From contig CM043964.1 in assembly GCA_014529385.2 (NCBI GenBank), positions 134,952,420 to 135,016,419 of the forward strand: a stretch of DNA of 64,000 nucleotides. The letters run 5' to 3'. Made by a program: the position numbers and the translations under genes. Positions 1-11,400 of the stretch are shown here, piece by piece. The DNA comes from Adiantum capillus-veneris (Eukaryota > Streptophyta > Polypodiopsida > Polypodiales > Pteridaceae). The notes beneath the pieces were generated by a model that was given only the letters and a program-made list of their open reading frames with translations, searched no databases and was not told the origin of the DNA. How positions within the stretch are numbered: position 1 is the first letter of the stretch; each line of letters starts with the position of its first letter.

Positions 1-210
1 TGGCCAAACAATCTTATGTTGTTTTGTACGAGATCGGGATGGATATGACTTGATTCCAAATTGGACAAGGGTGGGAACACTCCCCATTATCAAAAAATGC
101 CAAGCTTTGATTTTTTTTTTTGTTTTTCCCTGCGGGCAAAATTATGGCGGTACACTGAGGCCCAAGGGAGAGCAAGAGAGAGCTATGCGCCAATGTGGGA
201 TATGGCTATA

Positions 211-212
<2 letters not shown>

Positions 213-269
<57 letters not shown>

Positions 270-284
270 TGTTTGTGTGTGTTG
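213..284. repeat. (GT)n microsatellite
   Basis: Nearly pure GT dinucleotide run, interrupted near its right end. The same position in the second tandem copy (11887-11920) carries a much shorter run, so the array has changed length since the duplication. Confidence 0.97.
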
Positions 285-455
285 CGCTCTAGCATAAATC
301 TCAATAGAAATTGCATGCCAGGACATTCCACCAGTTTGTGAAATAGATGGAGTGGCTAGTGCACTGACAAAAGAGGGATTAAGCCCACATAATTTCCTAA
401 AAATGTTAGACAGATCAGCACCAGAGGAGGAAAAAAGAGCAAGCTCTTACTGATA

Positions 456-959
456 CTATGAGGATAAAAGAGGAAGTTGGGCAATGTATTGGGAAATTAA
501 ATTTACTCCTTCCATGGAGTCTTTATCCAAAGTAGCTAAAATCTTGACCCAATCAATAAAAGATAGCATATGTAAGACAAATAGTTTCTTGTCAGAGGTA
601 GGAGCCGAATCATAAATTAGCTGAGAAGAATCCAAGCTACTAATACATCTGAGAACAAGAGAAGTGGCTAGTGAGAGGGGTTCCGAGGCCAGTTCCAATC
701 CTTGTGAGAGAGCAAGAGTCTGCAAAAAATGAGGAGAGGTTTACTTATATTTCTCATAGTAGGTAATACAATCTTTGGCCTTCCTAGAGAGGAAGGGTGT
801 AGTTCTAATTGCCAAGGCATTCTTTGGTTTACGGTCCTTAAGATAAAGCTTAATCTGTTCGAGAATATTTGCATGATTCTCAGGGTTGTGATTAGTGCTC
901 ATGCAAGCTGTCTTTCTACAGGGTACGAAGTCCTCAAAAGGGAACAGTGTAAACATAGA
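456..959 (-). pseudogene. Relic of an unidentified protein-coding gene, tandem copy 1
   Basis: Two minus-strand open segments lie in the same frame: 956 to about 741, and 740 to 456. They are separated only by a TAA stop. The first segment is polar and basic (it includes KLYLKDRKPKNALA). The second is leucine-rich and helical (KLFVLHMLSFIDWVKIL). The same two segments, with the same stop, occur in tandem copy 2 (11930-12612). Protein-like composition and retention of frame in both copies suggest ancestral coding sequence. I do not recognise the family. A GT...AG stretch of 25 nt spans the stop, but that is too short for a plant intron. Confidence 0.45.
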
Positions 960-1164
960 TAAAGGTAGAAACAGTAAATGTGATTTTTTGGGCCTGCAAA
1001 ACTTTAACCGACAAACTCAAAGACTATAGTAGTCGTGTGCAGGGGACCAAAAAAAGAGTATTAAAAGGGACCACCTAAAACCAGTCAACCTGTCAAGGGA
1101 TTACAGACTATGGGTCCAACTTAGAGCTCAATTTCGAAGAAAATTTCCAAAGCCAGCATCCTGG

Positions 1165-2298
1165 TGTGAGTGGGATGGAAACACACAAAACGCCTCTATA
1201 ACGACCCGACACACACTCTTGGGAAGATATACACACACACTATGGGGAACCACTCGGCTTACACAACCCACCTGGCCGAGACAGGGAACACACCGATGGA
1301 GTGAGAGGAGAGAGACTACCCTTTTACCCACTCCACATAGAGAGACAATCACACACACACACACAAAAAATCAGCTCAAAAGAGGAGAATTTTTGAGGTT
1401 TAGATACAATTGAGCTTGGCCCAACACCAATGGGAAAAATAGCTCACACAATATGGGTAAAATATACCAGATACAATCACAAACTGGAACAGAAGCTTTG
1501 CTCATAGGAGAAACTTACACAGCCAAAACAGTAGAAAAAGAGTGAGGAATTTGGAAAAATGGACAGCTTCATCGCGTCCGGAACGGCCCAAAACCCCAAT
1601 CTACTACATCAAAGTGCTCAAATCCGACCTCGAATGAGCAGATTTCGGCCAAAACAGGCTCCAAAAACACACCTGCGGTTGTTCCTCCTCTCTTAGCCAC
1701 GTTTTTTCTGGTCTTCTCTCAGTTTTTTCAGTTCCCACACTTAGTTTTATTATTTGGGCACCCTTGGCCTTTTAGATGACCTCAAACGGACCCCGAATAG
1801 GCCAAAAACTGACCTCGCAGTGCATAGTTGTCACCCTGCTGCATCCATCCGCACACCTGGCACTCAACCATTTCCAATAATGCATCCCGCCACCACGTGA
1901 AGTGGCCCCAAAAAGTGGTCCTCATGATGACCTTTATGCATAATTATCACAAGAAAACATCCACGTTGTGTTCGTACTCATCCACGTGCAAGTATTGACC
2001 CCATTCGACCTCCTGACGCCACTAGATTCCATCTGACGCACCTGCTTACCTCATGTCGTCGGCCCGCCGATAGCTTCCTTGAGAAGTTTTACGCGCTACC
2101 AACACCTCATTATTGTAGAAAAAACACACTGGTACTGGTAATGATGAAAATCGATGCACTATGTACATGTTGTCCTACCTATACACATGTGGGCCCCACG
2201 TAACCACCTGGCTCTAAAAAATGGGCAATCCTTTATTTGATGCACCATGCATGTGTATGTACATATGCACAATCCTTTGCTCCAAAAAACTCCTGACA
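1165..2298 (-). repeat. 3' LTR of the Ty3/gypsy element
   Basis: 1134 bp direct repeat of 8381-9509. In element orientation it begins TGTCAGGAG at 2298 and ends CTCACA at 1165. It differs from the 5' LTR by substitutions plus indels, including about 20 bp present only here near 2020-2040. Short apparent ORFs inside are fortuitous; one contains a CA-repeat segment. Confidence 0.93.
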
Positions 2299-2321
2299 TA
2301 ATTTGCCCATCCCCTAGCCTG
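2299..2321 (-). promoter_or_regulatory. Polypurine-tract-like sequence
   Basis: Immediately upstream of the 3' LTR in element orientation lies a purine-rich stretch containing GGGGATGGG followed by CAAATTA. This is where the plus-strand primer of reverse transcription is expected. Confidence 0.6.
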
Positions 2322-2326
2322 CTAGA

Positions 2327-2979
2327 TCATTCATGATCAGCAGCAGCAAAAAGAGATATGAGACTCGCCGCGTCATAGGTGTCCTCATCCCTCACAAACA
2401 TTACTTGTTCCACAGACAGCTCACCTTGCTCCACCATCATTAACCTGGCATGATATAATTTAAGACGCATTCCATTTATCCTTGACTTATGTAGGATTCC
2501 ATCCAGGTTAGCCAGCTGATATGTATCATTCGGAAAACACTCCACTACCTTGAAAGGTCCTTCCCACTTAATTTGAAACTTCTTTTGGAAAGTGTTGTCC
2601 AGCTTAGTGTTGTAGCACAAAACCAAGTCATGCTTCTTGATACCCATACTTTTGACCTTTTCATTTATCTTTGCCAAAGCCTTATGATGCATTTGCCCAT
2701 AATGTTCCAATGCACTCATTCTATCCAGCTGAACCTCTTGTAACTGTAAGAGTCTCTCTTTGAATGCATCACTAGGCGGCCAAGCAACTTCTCTAGCATC
2801 TTGACAACAGGCAACTCTACTTCCACAGGCAATAGTGCTTCCTTTCCATACACCAAATGAAATGGAGTAAACCCTGTACCTGTCTTCACCGAAGTACGGT
2901 AAGCCCATAATGCACTAGGAAATTCCAAATCCCAATTCTTTCCTTGGTGTTCTGTCACCTTTGAAAGAATTTGTACCAA
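2327..2979 (-). pseudogene. Integrase C-terminal region, frameshifted
   Basis: Continues the integrase of the ORF ending at 2955 but in two other frames. 2979-2716 holds the conserved ALWAYRTS segment and the FHLVYGKEALLP stretch. 2908-2327 encodes the C-terminal domain with the GPF/Y-type motif KWEGPFKV followed by YQLANLDG. At least two frameshifts (near 2960 and between 2720 and 2900) separate the parts, so no continuous integrase can be made. The domain order is as expected for Ty3/gypsy elements, where this tail contacts DNA or chromatin. Confidence 0.85.
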
Positions 2980-4139
2980 TCACCATTGAATCTTTCATTT
3001 AATCCATTACACTGCGGGTAATAAGGAGTGGTATGCTGGTGCCTAATCTTCATCTTTGCGCATAAAAAATGTAGCAGTTTAGCTCTAAATCCTGGCCCCT
3101 TATCTAAAAGTAGTTCTAGTGGAACCCCAAACTTGCAGCATATTTCATCATATACAAATTTTGCCACCTCCTTTGCAGTGATCTGTTTTACTGCTATAGC
3201 CTCTGCCCATCTAGAGAGATAGTCCACTGCAGTCAAAATATAGCTTTTGCCCCTGCTTGTGATAGGTAACGGGCCTATTGCATCAATCCCCCACTTTTCA
3301 AACACATCAAATGCCATAATGGTTTTTCGTAGCTCTGGCTTCAACACTCTCTTCCCAAATGCTTGACACCTATTGCAAGACCTACACCAATGGTGAAAAT
3401 CCTTGTGCAAACTAGGCCATACATACCCCTCATGCAAGATCTTATGCAAGGTGATCTTTAGAGCAAAATGGCCACCGCATGCACCTTCATGATTCTCTTC
3501 CAACACTCTATAAAGCTGCTCCCGCCAAGGTACACGTCTCAACACTAGATCAGCCCCTTTCATGTATAAGACATCACCAATCAATTTGTACCTGTATGCT
3601 CTACGCATAAAGCCATACTTCTTAGACTTCTGAATCTCCTTTGGAATGATTCCTGTTAGCAAAAACTCCTCTTCTTGAGCCAAACTTTCCTGGCCATGAT
3701 AAAGAGGTAAAGTGGTCCTCAACACAAATAGCTCCCCAATCATGCTTTGAGTTGCTTCATGTGCCTCTCCATTTAGAGCACGTTCAATGTGTCTGATGCT
3801 CCATGCCTTGAACTTTTTTAACAAGCCTTTAATTCTGGAACACATTTCCTTCAATGAGGTGTTCTTACTCTTCCACACACCCAGCACTTGCTTCACCACT
3901 AACAAGGCATCACCTTTTATGCTCAACCTTCTAACCCCATGCTTCAAACAAATGTGTAATCCAGCTTCCAAAGTAGCATATTCAGCCTCATTGTTACTAT
4001 GAGCATCCAATTTGAACCCTCTCTTGCATACTAGCTTCCCCTCTGGATCATAAAGTGCTATACCCCCTGAAGCCGCATCATGGCTCTTTCTGTATGAGCC
4101 ATCAAAGAACAAAACATGTACATTGCTGATCTGTGGCAC
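2955..4139 (-). CDS. pol fragment: archaeal-type RNase H plus integrase (394 aa)
   Basis: Residues 8-135 are a second RNase H of the archaeal/plant type: D13 in FFDGSY, E51/E53 in NNEAEY and D77 in KGDALL. Residues 217-258 are the integrase zinc-binding HHCC region (H217, H224, C255, C258). The catalytic core has D286 in GIDAIG, D346 in LLLDKG and E382 in NGLNERFN, so a D,D(35)E arrangement is intact. The frame is open from the upstream ORF except for one TAA at about 4140-4142, directly before the GTG codon that opens this segment. It was originally one pol polyprotein. It ends by frameshift before the integrase C-terminus. Function in an intact relative: RNA-strand removal and insertion of the cDNA. 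Confidence 0.9.
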   Translation of the reverse strand: MPQISNVHVLFFDGSYRKSHDAASGGIALYDPEGKLVCKRGFKLDAHSNNEAEYATLEAGLHICLKHGVRRLSIKGDALLVVKQVLGVWKSKNTSLKEMCSRIKGLLKKFKAWSIRHIERALNGEAHEATQSMIGELFVLRTTLPLYHGQESLAQEEEFLLTGIIPKEIQKSKKYGFMRRAYRYKLIGDVLYMKGADLVLRRVPWREQLYRVLEENHEGACGGHFALKITLHKILHEGYVWPSLHKDFHHWCRSCNRCQAFGKRVLKPELRKTIMAFDVFEKWGIDAIGPLPITSRGKSYILTAVDYLSRWAEAIAVKQITAKEVAKFVYDEICCKFGVPLELLLDKGPGFRAKLLHFLCAKMKIRHQHTTPYYPQCNGLNERFNGDWYKFFQR

Positions 4140-7100
4140 TTATTCAATTACCTTTCTCACCACCTCTTCCTTAACAAGAAGGGGATTCTCCTTATAAGTC
4201 AACAAATCAGCTAAGGTAGCTCTTGTGCTGTCTTCCACTAGAAAAGAGAGCTCAAACTCTTGCAGCTCAATTACCCATTCCTTCACCACATTTGACATGT
4301 TAGTGCCATTAATTAACTGTGGCAAAAAGGCATAACTCGTCAAGAAAATAAAAGGTCGTGGTAGCAAGTAATGACGAAATCGTCGACAAGCAAATATCAC
4401 ACAGGCCATCACTAGCTCTAACTCTGAGAATTTCCTGTCTGCTACCAACTTCACTCGGCTTGCACAATACACTGGCCTCATATAATGGCTGCCCTTCCTC
4501 TTTTGCAATAACATGGCTTCAATGGCATCATCCCCTACTGATGGATTTACATAAAACACTTTCTCCCAATCAGGAGCCTGCATGGCTGACAACCCCCCTA
4601 ACACCTCTTTCACCTCTTGAAACACTTCTTCACACTTGTCATCCCATTGCAATGGATCATGCTTTGCCACTTGCTGTAACAGATAAAGGAGTTGCGAAGA
4701 CAATGGAATAAACCGTGCCATGTACTTCACTTTGTGTATAAAGGTTGCCAATTTCTTCGTACTCGTAGGTGATGAAAGAAGAATAATAGACTTAACCTTG
4801 TCTGGATCAGCCTCAATGCCATTTTTTGACACCATATGGCCCAATAACTTCACCCTTGGCTGTGCTAGATGACATTTCTTTGGATTTAGTTGTCCTCCAC
4901 ATTCATCATATCGAGCCAATACCATCATCCTCCACTTTCCATCCTTCTTTGGATTGACTACTACTGGACTCACCCATTCTGTGGTCTCCACAGGGACTAT
5001 GAACCCTGCGTTCAATAACTTGTCCACCTCTTCACGCAAGGCTTCCATTTGCGCTTGACCCATCCTTCTTAACCTTTGTCGCACTGGCTTAGCACCTTCT
5101 TTCAGCTCTATATGCATCTCTTCACCCTTGAACCCTCTGATCTCTTCATATGAAGTAATGAACAAATCAGGAAAGCTAGCCAGCATGTGCAAATATATCT
5201 CCTTCTCCATAGCTGAGAGGTCTCCACTGATCATTTGTGTAATCAATTCCTGCTTCTTTGACAACTCAACCTTGGTTTGCATCAGCCCTTCAATCACTTC
5301 ATAAGGCCCTTCACTTTCACCTTCAACCTCATTTGCAAATGCGACTAAACCAGACTCCTGGATTCCTTTGTCCATCAGAAGAAAAGCAACATCAGCATCC
5401 TCATCACTGCTGGTAGTACTATCACTGTCCTCATCAGTCACTGTGGAATAGTCTTCATCACTAGACTCATCTTCATCTTCATAAAGCTCCTCCAATCGTT
5501 TCCTTGTGTCCATATTGTATAGCTTCTTGGAACCTGTCTTTCCACAGAGGCTAATCGTACCACGTTGCCAATCTTGAATAGCTCCCACTGCACGTAACCA
5601 TGGTCTGCCTAGTATAATAGGATATGCTCCCAACCCCGCTGGCATCACTTGAAAATCAACCACCACCTTTGCATCATAGGTCTCCACTTCTAAGCTCTTC
5701 ACAACACCTAAACATTTTACTTTTTGATGATTTGCCAATCTGATCCGAAAGCCTGACACCCCAGTCACTATAAGACCCATCTTCTCAATGCATGAGTGTG
5801 TTATGATACATACTTGGGCCCCGTCATCCACATAACCTTGTCCCAAATTTTTCCTTTTATGCCACACATCTACTATTGGGCAAATGTCTGGTAGCTCATC
5901 CATCGCCAACACCTTCACTGAACCTCTCTCTCGCTCTTTCTCCATTGGGTTAACCATCCTCTTCCACTGTCTCTTTAGCTTAGGCACCATCTCTATAAGT
6001 TGCCCAAAGTTAACATCTGCTTTCCTGCTTGTAAAATCCTCCTTCAAGTCATAGCTTAATTGCCCATCCCCTAGTGGAAAATCTGAAACATGAAACTTGC
6101 AACGAGCCCTTATTTTTCTCTTAGCCTTGACATCCTCGCCTTCATAGCTCTTTCCCATCTTCTTACTAGGACCTGGGGCACTTCTTCCTTCCTTTTCCTC
6201 TGTGGTCTTCTTCCCAATAGGCATCACTAATGTATCCTCTAGCTTTGATGCCTTCTCCAAGGTGACCACACTTAACACTTTTGTCTTTCCCTTTTCCTCC
6301 TGGGTTAACCCACTGGTTCCTTCTTCTCCCTTAATTTCAATGCCATAATCATTTGACCTATTTAGCACCTGTCTTGGCAATGGATACATGTCTCCCCCCA
6401 TCCTTGGTGGCTTATCGCATTGCGGGCTGATGTGGCCCAACTCTCCACAATTATAACATGTGGGCGTCTTCCTCCAAAACCTACCATTGTTTTGTCCAAC
6501 ACCATTCCTAGGTCTTTCTTCCCCTCCTGGCTGATTTGCAAACCTCCCTCGACCTCGATTATTTCCCACATTACCTAGCATGTTTAGGTTGAGATTCTTC
6601 ACTAAATCTACCACTTGCCTCATGTCTTGCCTTAGCCCATCATCTTGCACTGTTGTAGTGACCACTGCTGGCATAACTTGAGGAGTAATAGAAACCACTG
6701 GTTCATGATGAACCCCTGGCATGCGACCTTGTAAAGAATCCATAGGTTGAAACTCAGGCCTCTTGGGTGAAGACTCCACCCCTAACTGACTCATTTTCCT
6801 CAGCTTCCACTCTTTGTTCCTTGCCACCTCCAATGCATCTTCATATGTTCTAGGTTTTTTTAGCTCCACTCTCCAACGTATATTCTCCCAAAGACCAGCC
6901 AAGAATCTGTCCTTCTTCAGCATGTCAGGTGGGGGTACTTGTGGTGCTAAGGCCTTACACATCCGCTCCCATGCCAATGAAAACTTACGTATGTACGCAT
7001 CTACCTGCTCACCTTCCTTTTGCACCAAACTTTGTACTTCTTGCCAGACTTTGTCAGGATCTTCTGTCTTCACAAACTCCACTTCCAATCCATGCCTTAG

Positions 7101-7379
7101 ATTGTCCCAACTCAATCTTATAGGTGGATCTACTGCATGCAACTCCTCTTCAAATTCTTTGGACCAAACTCGTGCATCACTCTTCAAACAAATTTGGAGA
7201 AGACGTAACATTTGTGCCGGGTCATGAATCTGGTTGCTAATGCAGGCAACCTCCATCTTTTCCAAAAAGTCTTCCACATATTCATCACTTCTTCCATGAA
7301 ACTCTGAATAAGAGAAAGCCATGGCTACCCAAGTTACGATGCTTTGAGAACCCCTTCGAACACACGTGCAAGAACCCAA
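4140..7379 (-). CDS. gag-pro-pol polyprotein with RT core deleted (1079 aa)
   Basis: The N-terminal ~250 residues form a retrotransposon Gag domain; a likely start is the internal Met in MAFSYSEFHG. A CCHC zinc knuckle, CYNCGELGHISPQC, lies near residue 306. Protease is indicated by VDDGAQVCII near residue 518 and by LGRPWLRA downstream. A long acidic linker follows. The RT starts normally (EWVSPVVVNPKKDGKWRMM, about residues 800-817) but then jumps to sequence that normally follows the catalytic YxDD box (RYDEC...LNPKKCHL, LLGHMVSKNGIE). Roughly 100 or more residues with the catalytic aspartates are absent, and the frame is kept. RNase H follows (SELELVMACVIFACRRFRHY near residue 990), with some active-site residues replaced. 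A single stop separates it from the next pol segment. It cannot encode active RT. Confidence 0.92.
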   Translation of the reverse strand: MGSCTCVRRGSQSIVTWVAMAFSYSEFHGRSDEYVEDFLEKMEVACISNQIHDPAQMLRLLQICLKSDARVWSKEFEEELHAVDPPIRLSWDNLRHGLEVEFVKTEDPDKVWQEVQSLVQKEGEQVDAYIRKFSLAWERMCKALAPQVPPPDMLKKDRFLAGLWENIRWRVELKKPRTYEDALEVARNKEWKLRKMSQLGVESSPKRPEFQPMDSLQGRMPGVHHEPVVSITPQVMPAVVTTTVQDDGLRQDMRQVVDLVKNLNLNMLGNVGNNRGRGRFANQPGGEERPRNGVGQNNGRFWRKTPTCYNCGELGHISPQCDKPPRMGGDMYPLPRQVLNRSNDYGIEIKGEEGTSGLTQEEKGKTKVLSVVTLEKASKLEDTLVMPIGKKTTEEKEGRSAPGPSKKMGKSYEGEDVKAKRKIRARCKFHVSDFPLGDGQLSYDLKEDFTSRKADVNFGQLIEMVPKLKRQWKRMVNPMEKERERGSVKVLAMDELPDICPIVDVWHKRKNLGQGYVDDGAQVCIITHSCIEKMGLIVTGVSGFRIRLANHQKVKCLGVVKSLEVETYDAKVVVDFQVMPAGLGAYPIILGRPWLRAVGAIQDWQRGTISLCGKTGSKKLYNMDTRKRLEELYEDEDESSDEDYSTVTDEDSDSTTSSDEDADVAFLLMDKGIQESGLVAFANEVEGESEGPYEVIEGLMQTKVELSKKQELITQMISGDLSAMEKEIYLHMLASFPDLFITSYEEIRGFKGEEMHIELKEGAKPVRQRLRRMGQAQMEALREEVDKLLNAGFIVPVETTEWVSPVVVNPKKDGKWRMMVLARYDECGGQLNPKKCHLAQPRVKLLGHMVSKNGIEADPDKVKSIILLSSPTSTKKLATFIHKVKYMARFIPLSSQLLYLLQQVAKHDPLQWDDKCEEVFQEVKEVLGGLSAMQAPDWEKVFYVNPSVGDDAIEAMLLQKRKGSHYMRPVYCASRVKLVADRKFSELELVMACVIFACRRFRHYLLPRPFIFLTSYAFLPQLINGTNMSNVVKEWVIELQEFELSFLVEDSTRATLADLLTYKENPLLVKEEVVRKVIE

Positions 7380-8380
7380 AACTTTTGACTACCCAATCCC
7401 CAGAAACTTCAATGGAGCTCAACTTTATATAAGGACAAACACATGCACATCAAATGAGTTTTCGTAGTTGATCATTGGAATTACAACAGGCAAAGGACAT
7501 TCCAGGATCTCTCTTAATCTTCTTGGCCCAAACATAAAGACTATGCGTTGCTGGAAAAAAATCTTCCTGGACACATGAACATTTATCTGGATCCTCTAAG
7601 TTAAATGAAAAGGAGTGAACTGAGGTCCGTCGTGATTATCCATTAAAAGCCATCCATGTAGATTCCAAGAAAGCACCTTGACTAATCCTCTGATTTTGCC
7701 AAAATTTTAGCAGCATAACAACATAAATGGCTCAAAAGACCAAAAAACCAGCCATCATAACTTGGAAAAATTTTGACAGAGTTTCCCCAGAAGTAGAGCA
7801 GTGAGAACCCAAAATATAGACTGTAAATGTATGCATAAATTGCCAACAATAGAACCCGAGCATCAAGTAGGAATCACTAGTACATAGCCTATGGCGAGGT
7901 CACGAAAAGGGTGCTCCAGCTACCTGTATCACCGAAAGGATCTCCACATCTGAGAATCCCCCAGCTCAGTAAAACACGCTATCGACCCTCATACGAAGGC
8001 TAATGCAAATCGCGTATAGTCAAGTCTCAGAAATGACTATCCTCCAGACCAAGTCTCAGAAATGGATGGGACTGCCAAATAAAACCAAGTATGGCTCCAC
8101 AAAGGCGTACAATTGGCAGTTTCCACAAGTAACGTACAATACCAACAAACAATGCGCTCAAGCAAGCGCCCAATGATGCATACCCATGGCAACTGCAACT
8201 GACTTCACTGCTAGTATACCACTGTACTCCAGCTACCTGTACCTGTGTGAATCACCTGTACTTGTACCTGTTCCTGTAACCTATAACCTGTAGTCTGCAA
8301 CCTGTAATCCCGAATCTCGAAGCTTGAAGCTCGAAGCAGAAGGTACTCGAAGAAGATCCTCCGTGGGAGCGCCAAAAGAA
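7380..8380 (-). other. Untranslated leader of the Ty3/gypsy element, with primer-binding site
   Basis: About 1 kb between the 5' LTR and gag. On the minus strand, 8374-8361 reads TGGCGCTCCCACGG, six bases inside the LTR end. It starts TGGCGC like the tRNA-primed sites of plant Ty3/gypsy elements; the tRNA itself cannot be named safely. 8225-8310 is a degenerate run of ACCTGT-like hexamers. No ORF of interest is present. Confidence 0.7.
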
Positions 8381-9509
8381 TGTGAGCAGGATGAAAACAC
8401 ACAGAGCGCCTCTATAAAAACCCGACACACACTCTTGGGAAGATATACACACACACTATGGGGCACCACTCAGCTTACACAACCCACCTGGCCGAGACAG
8501 GGAACACACCGATGGAGTGAGAGGAGAGAGACTACCCTATTACCCACTCCACACAGAGAGACAATCACACACACACACACACACACAAAAACTCAGCTCA
8601 AAAGATGAGAATTTCTGAGGTTTAGATACAGTTCAGCTTGGGCCAACACCAATGGGGCAAATAGCTCACACAATATGAGTAAAATATACCAGATACAATC
8701 ACAAACTCGAACAGAAGCTTCGCTCATAGGAGAAACTTACACAGCCAAAACAACAGAAAAAGAGTGATGAATTTGGAAAAATGGACAGTGCCATTGCATC
8801 TGGAACGGCCCAAAATCCTAGTCTACTATATCAAAGTGCTCAAATCTGACCTCGGATGAGTAGATTTCGACCAAAACAGGCTCTAAAAACCCCAAAAACA
8901 CACCTGCGGTTGTTCCTCCTCTCTTCTCCACGTTTTTTCTGGTCTTATCTCAGTTTTTTCAGTTTCCACACTTAGCTTTATTATTTGGGCACCCTTGGCC
9001 TTTTAGATGACCTCAAACGGACCCCGAACATGCCAAGAACGGACCTCGCAGTGCATAGTTGTCACCCTGCTGCATCCATCCGCACACCTGGCACTCAACC
9101 ATTTCCAATAATGCATCCCGCCACCACGTGAAGTGGCCCCAAAAAGTGGTCCTCATGATGACCTTTATGCATAATTATCACAAGAAAACATCCACGTTGT
9201 GTTCGTACTCATCCACGTGCAAGTATTGACCCCATTCGGCCTCCTGACGCAACTGCTTACCTCATGTCGTCGTCCCGCCGATAGATTCTTCGAGAAGTTT
9301 TACGTGCTACCAACTCCTCATTATTGTAGAAAAAACACACTGGTACTGGTAATGATGAAAATCGATGCACTATGTACATGTTGTCCTACCTGTACCCATG
9401 TGGGCCCCACGTAACCACCTGGCTCTGGATAATGGGCAATCCTTTATTTGATGCACCATGCATGTGTATGTACATATGCACAATCCTTTGATCCAAAAAA
9501 CTCATGACA
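8381..9509 (-). repeat. 5' LTR of the Ty3/gypsy element
   Basis: 1129 bp, TGTCATGAG...CTCACA in element orientation. It should carry the promoter of the element; I do not see an unambiguous TATA box. A CA microsatellite near 8568-8587 is longer than its counterpart in the 3' LTR (about 1350-1366). Confidence 0.93.
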
Positions 9510-11249
9510 CCGGTTTCTCTAGGAAAGAAAAACCTTATGTATAGGATGTGTGTGTAGCTTTTAAATCTTATATAGTAAGACATAATTGAATTTTTACATT
9601 CAAAGGTTAGCTGGCAATGGAGCAAAGACTAGATATGTACAAAAACAACTCAGTATTAGAATCATTTAAGTACAATGTTTGTAGGAAAGAGATCCGCTTC
9701 AGTATGCAAAAAGTAAATGAACTTCCCAAGTCATCAGTGAGTGTTTCATCCAAAGTAAGATAGCTTGCCAAAGTAAAAAAACCTTCCAAGATAAGATAGA
9801 GTCCTTACCTGCATCCATCCAAACAAGACAACAATTCAGTTAGCCTTGGATGTGTTTTACAAGTATCAATGGACCATACCAGTTGTTATCCGTGTCCATT
9901 TTATAAACTTTTCTTATTTTAACAAGATTAGTGATTTATGATTACAAAAATGTTCTTCTATTTCTCCTTTTCATAAATCCAAGTTACTAGCAAAAAGAAT
10001 TTTTTTAATTAGAAGGCCACCACCGAAGCTCAAAAAAACTCTTATTATAGTTCAAAAAAGTAATAAGTTTAGTTTATGTTTGTTTAGGTCAAATATAGTT
10101 AAATGTTCACCATGGTATATGGAATTTAAAACATCTTATAGTGTGTATAAGTATTACCAAATAAATCTCACAGCACATTAAGTGGCAAGGAGCCCTTTGA
10201 AATAACCAAATATCTGAAGAATAGTTCAATATTCATATGTAGCCAGCAGGCCAAGCCTCCAAAAGCCATAGAGCCAGTATCAATTATTACACAAGAAGTT
10301 ACCCGAAATCATATTATCCTCATGCCAATCCAAGGGGTACATAATATGCAATCAAATGTAGTCGAAAAAACAGTCCCAAAGTGTATACTTACCTTAAATA
10401 GGTAAAGGTTCTTTAGTAAGAAAGATGGGGTATGTTATCAAGCATTAGGTGCAACAGGTCTTGGAATATTTATAACAAAATAGTATAACTGCCCAACGAA
10501 TGCGACAGAGGTAATAGACCACCTAATTTAAACATTTTGGTACAACAACTGTATGCAGCTGCTCTTATGCAGCCGAACCAACCAACCCCGCACACAGTGC
10601 GCATGAAGCCACATCAGTACTCCTTGTATTCCAAGAAACCAAACGATGAGTTTTACCACGTTGTATTATTACCAAATTACCAGTGAACCACTACACCATG
10701 CATATCAACCAATCCCAGACCATACCTTCTTTAAGAAGTCACCTCAATAGAGTAAGAGAAGTAATACAGTATATGTTAGCACCCGGGAAAAAGTCCTATT
10801 GCAGTAAGTGAATTCCAATTTTAAGCTAGTGAAGCAAAACCCAATTCCTCCTTTTTCAATGAATGAAAAATTATACCGACCAACCTTAACCACAATTTCC
10901 ATGCTGAGTAAAAAAATACAACCTATCATTTATGAGCAATAAAAACACCAGCTGCACACAGTATGAAATTCAACAGTCCCCTCGACAGCTGTAAAACCCA
11001 TAATGAACTCAAGCAGAATACACCTAAGGTAAAACAACTGCCACTATGCTAAAACATATAATGTTAACCTTACAGTGTCAGAAGAAAGCTTACTGTACAA
11101 AATTCCATATATAATCTAGGGTAGAGAAAAACCCGAGACACCTGAGTGGTGAGCTCCATATCTCCTTTTTGTGAAGCAAGCAGTAAGACTTCTCAGAAAA
11201 ATACAACATAACAACACTGGATAAGTGAGGGGTAGAGATGCACCCTCAC

Positions 11250-11400
11250 CTGTTTAAATAGCGGAAGGAGGATGGATTGCCAGTCCTCTGAGCGAGAGTA
11301 ATGAGTGAGTCGGGCCGCCTTCCCTTGTGAGTGTGTGGTAGGTTAAATCGTCACGCAGATACCCATGAATGGGGAGCTCTAAAGCCAAGGAGGAGAGTCC
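11250..11400 (-). pseudogene. Exon-like segment, tandem copy 1 (counterpart of 14598-14729)
   Basis: Minus-strand sequence ending in a donor-like CAG/GTGAGG (edge at 11250), homologous to the better open copy at 14598-14729. In this copy the frame is damaged. It may be a further exon of the same unidentified gene as the relic at 456-959. This is inference from position, strand and the splice-like edge only. Confidence 0.3.

Larger units (their letters stand above)
1165..9509 (-). mobile_element. Ty3/gypsy LTR retrotransposon (Tat lineage), defective
   Basis: Complete minus-strand element. Two direct LTRs (8381-9509 and 1165-2298) start TG and end CA in element orientation. A primer-binding site lies inside the 5' LTR and a purine-rich tract lies before the 3' LTR. 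The flanks are ctgg (1161-1164) and ccgg (9510-9513), and the homologous site in tandem copy 2 (12799-12802) is a single uninterrupted ccgg. Gene order in element orientation is gag, protease, RT fragment, RNase H, a second archaeal-type RNase H, then integrase. RNase H duplicated upstream of integrase is the hallmark of plant Tat elements. The RT catalytic core is missing and pol carries stops and frameshifts, so the copy is non-autonomous. The LTRs differ by substitutions and indels, so the insertion is not recent. Confidence 0.95.

Noticed and set aside
1128-1413. Small ORFs on both strands with repeated Cys-Val or His-Thr
   Set aside because: They lie in the LTR, reappear at 8281-8608 in the other LTR, and depend on a CA run.
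8225-8310. Interstitial telomere-like repeat
   Set aside because: The words are ACCTGT variants, not CCCTAAA; it is a degenerate local repeat in the retrotransposon leader.
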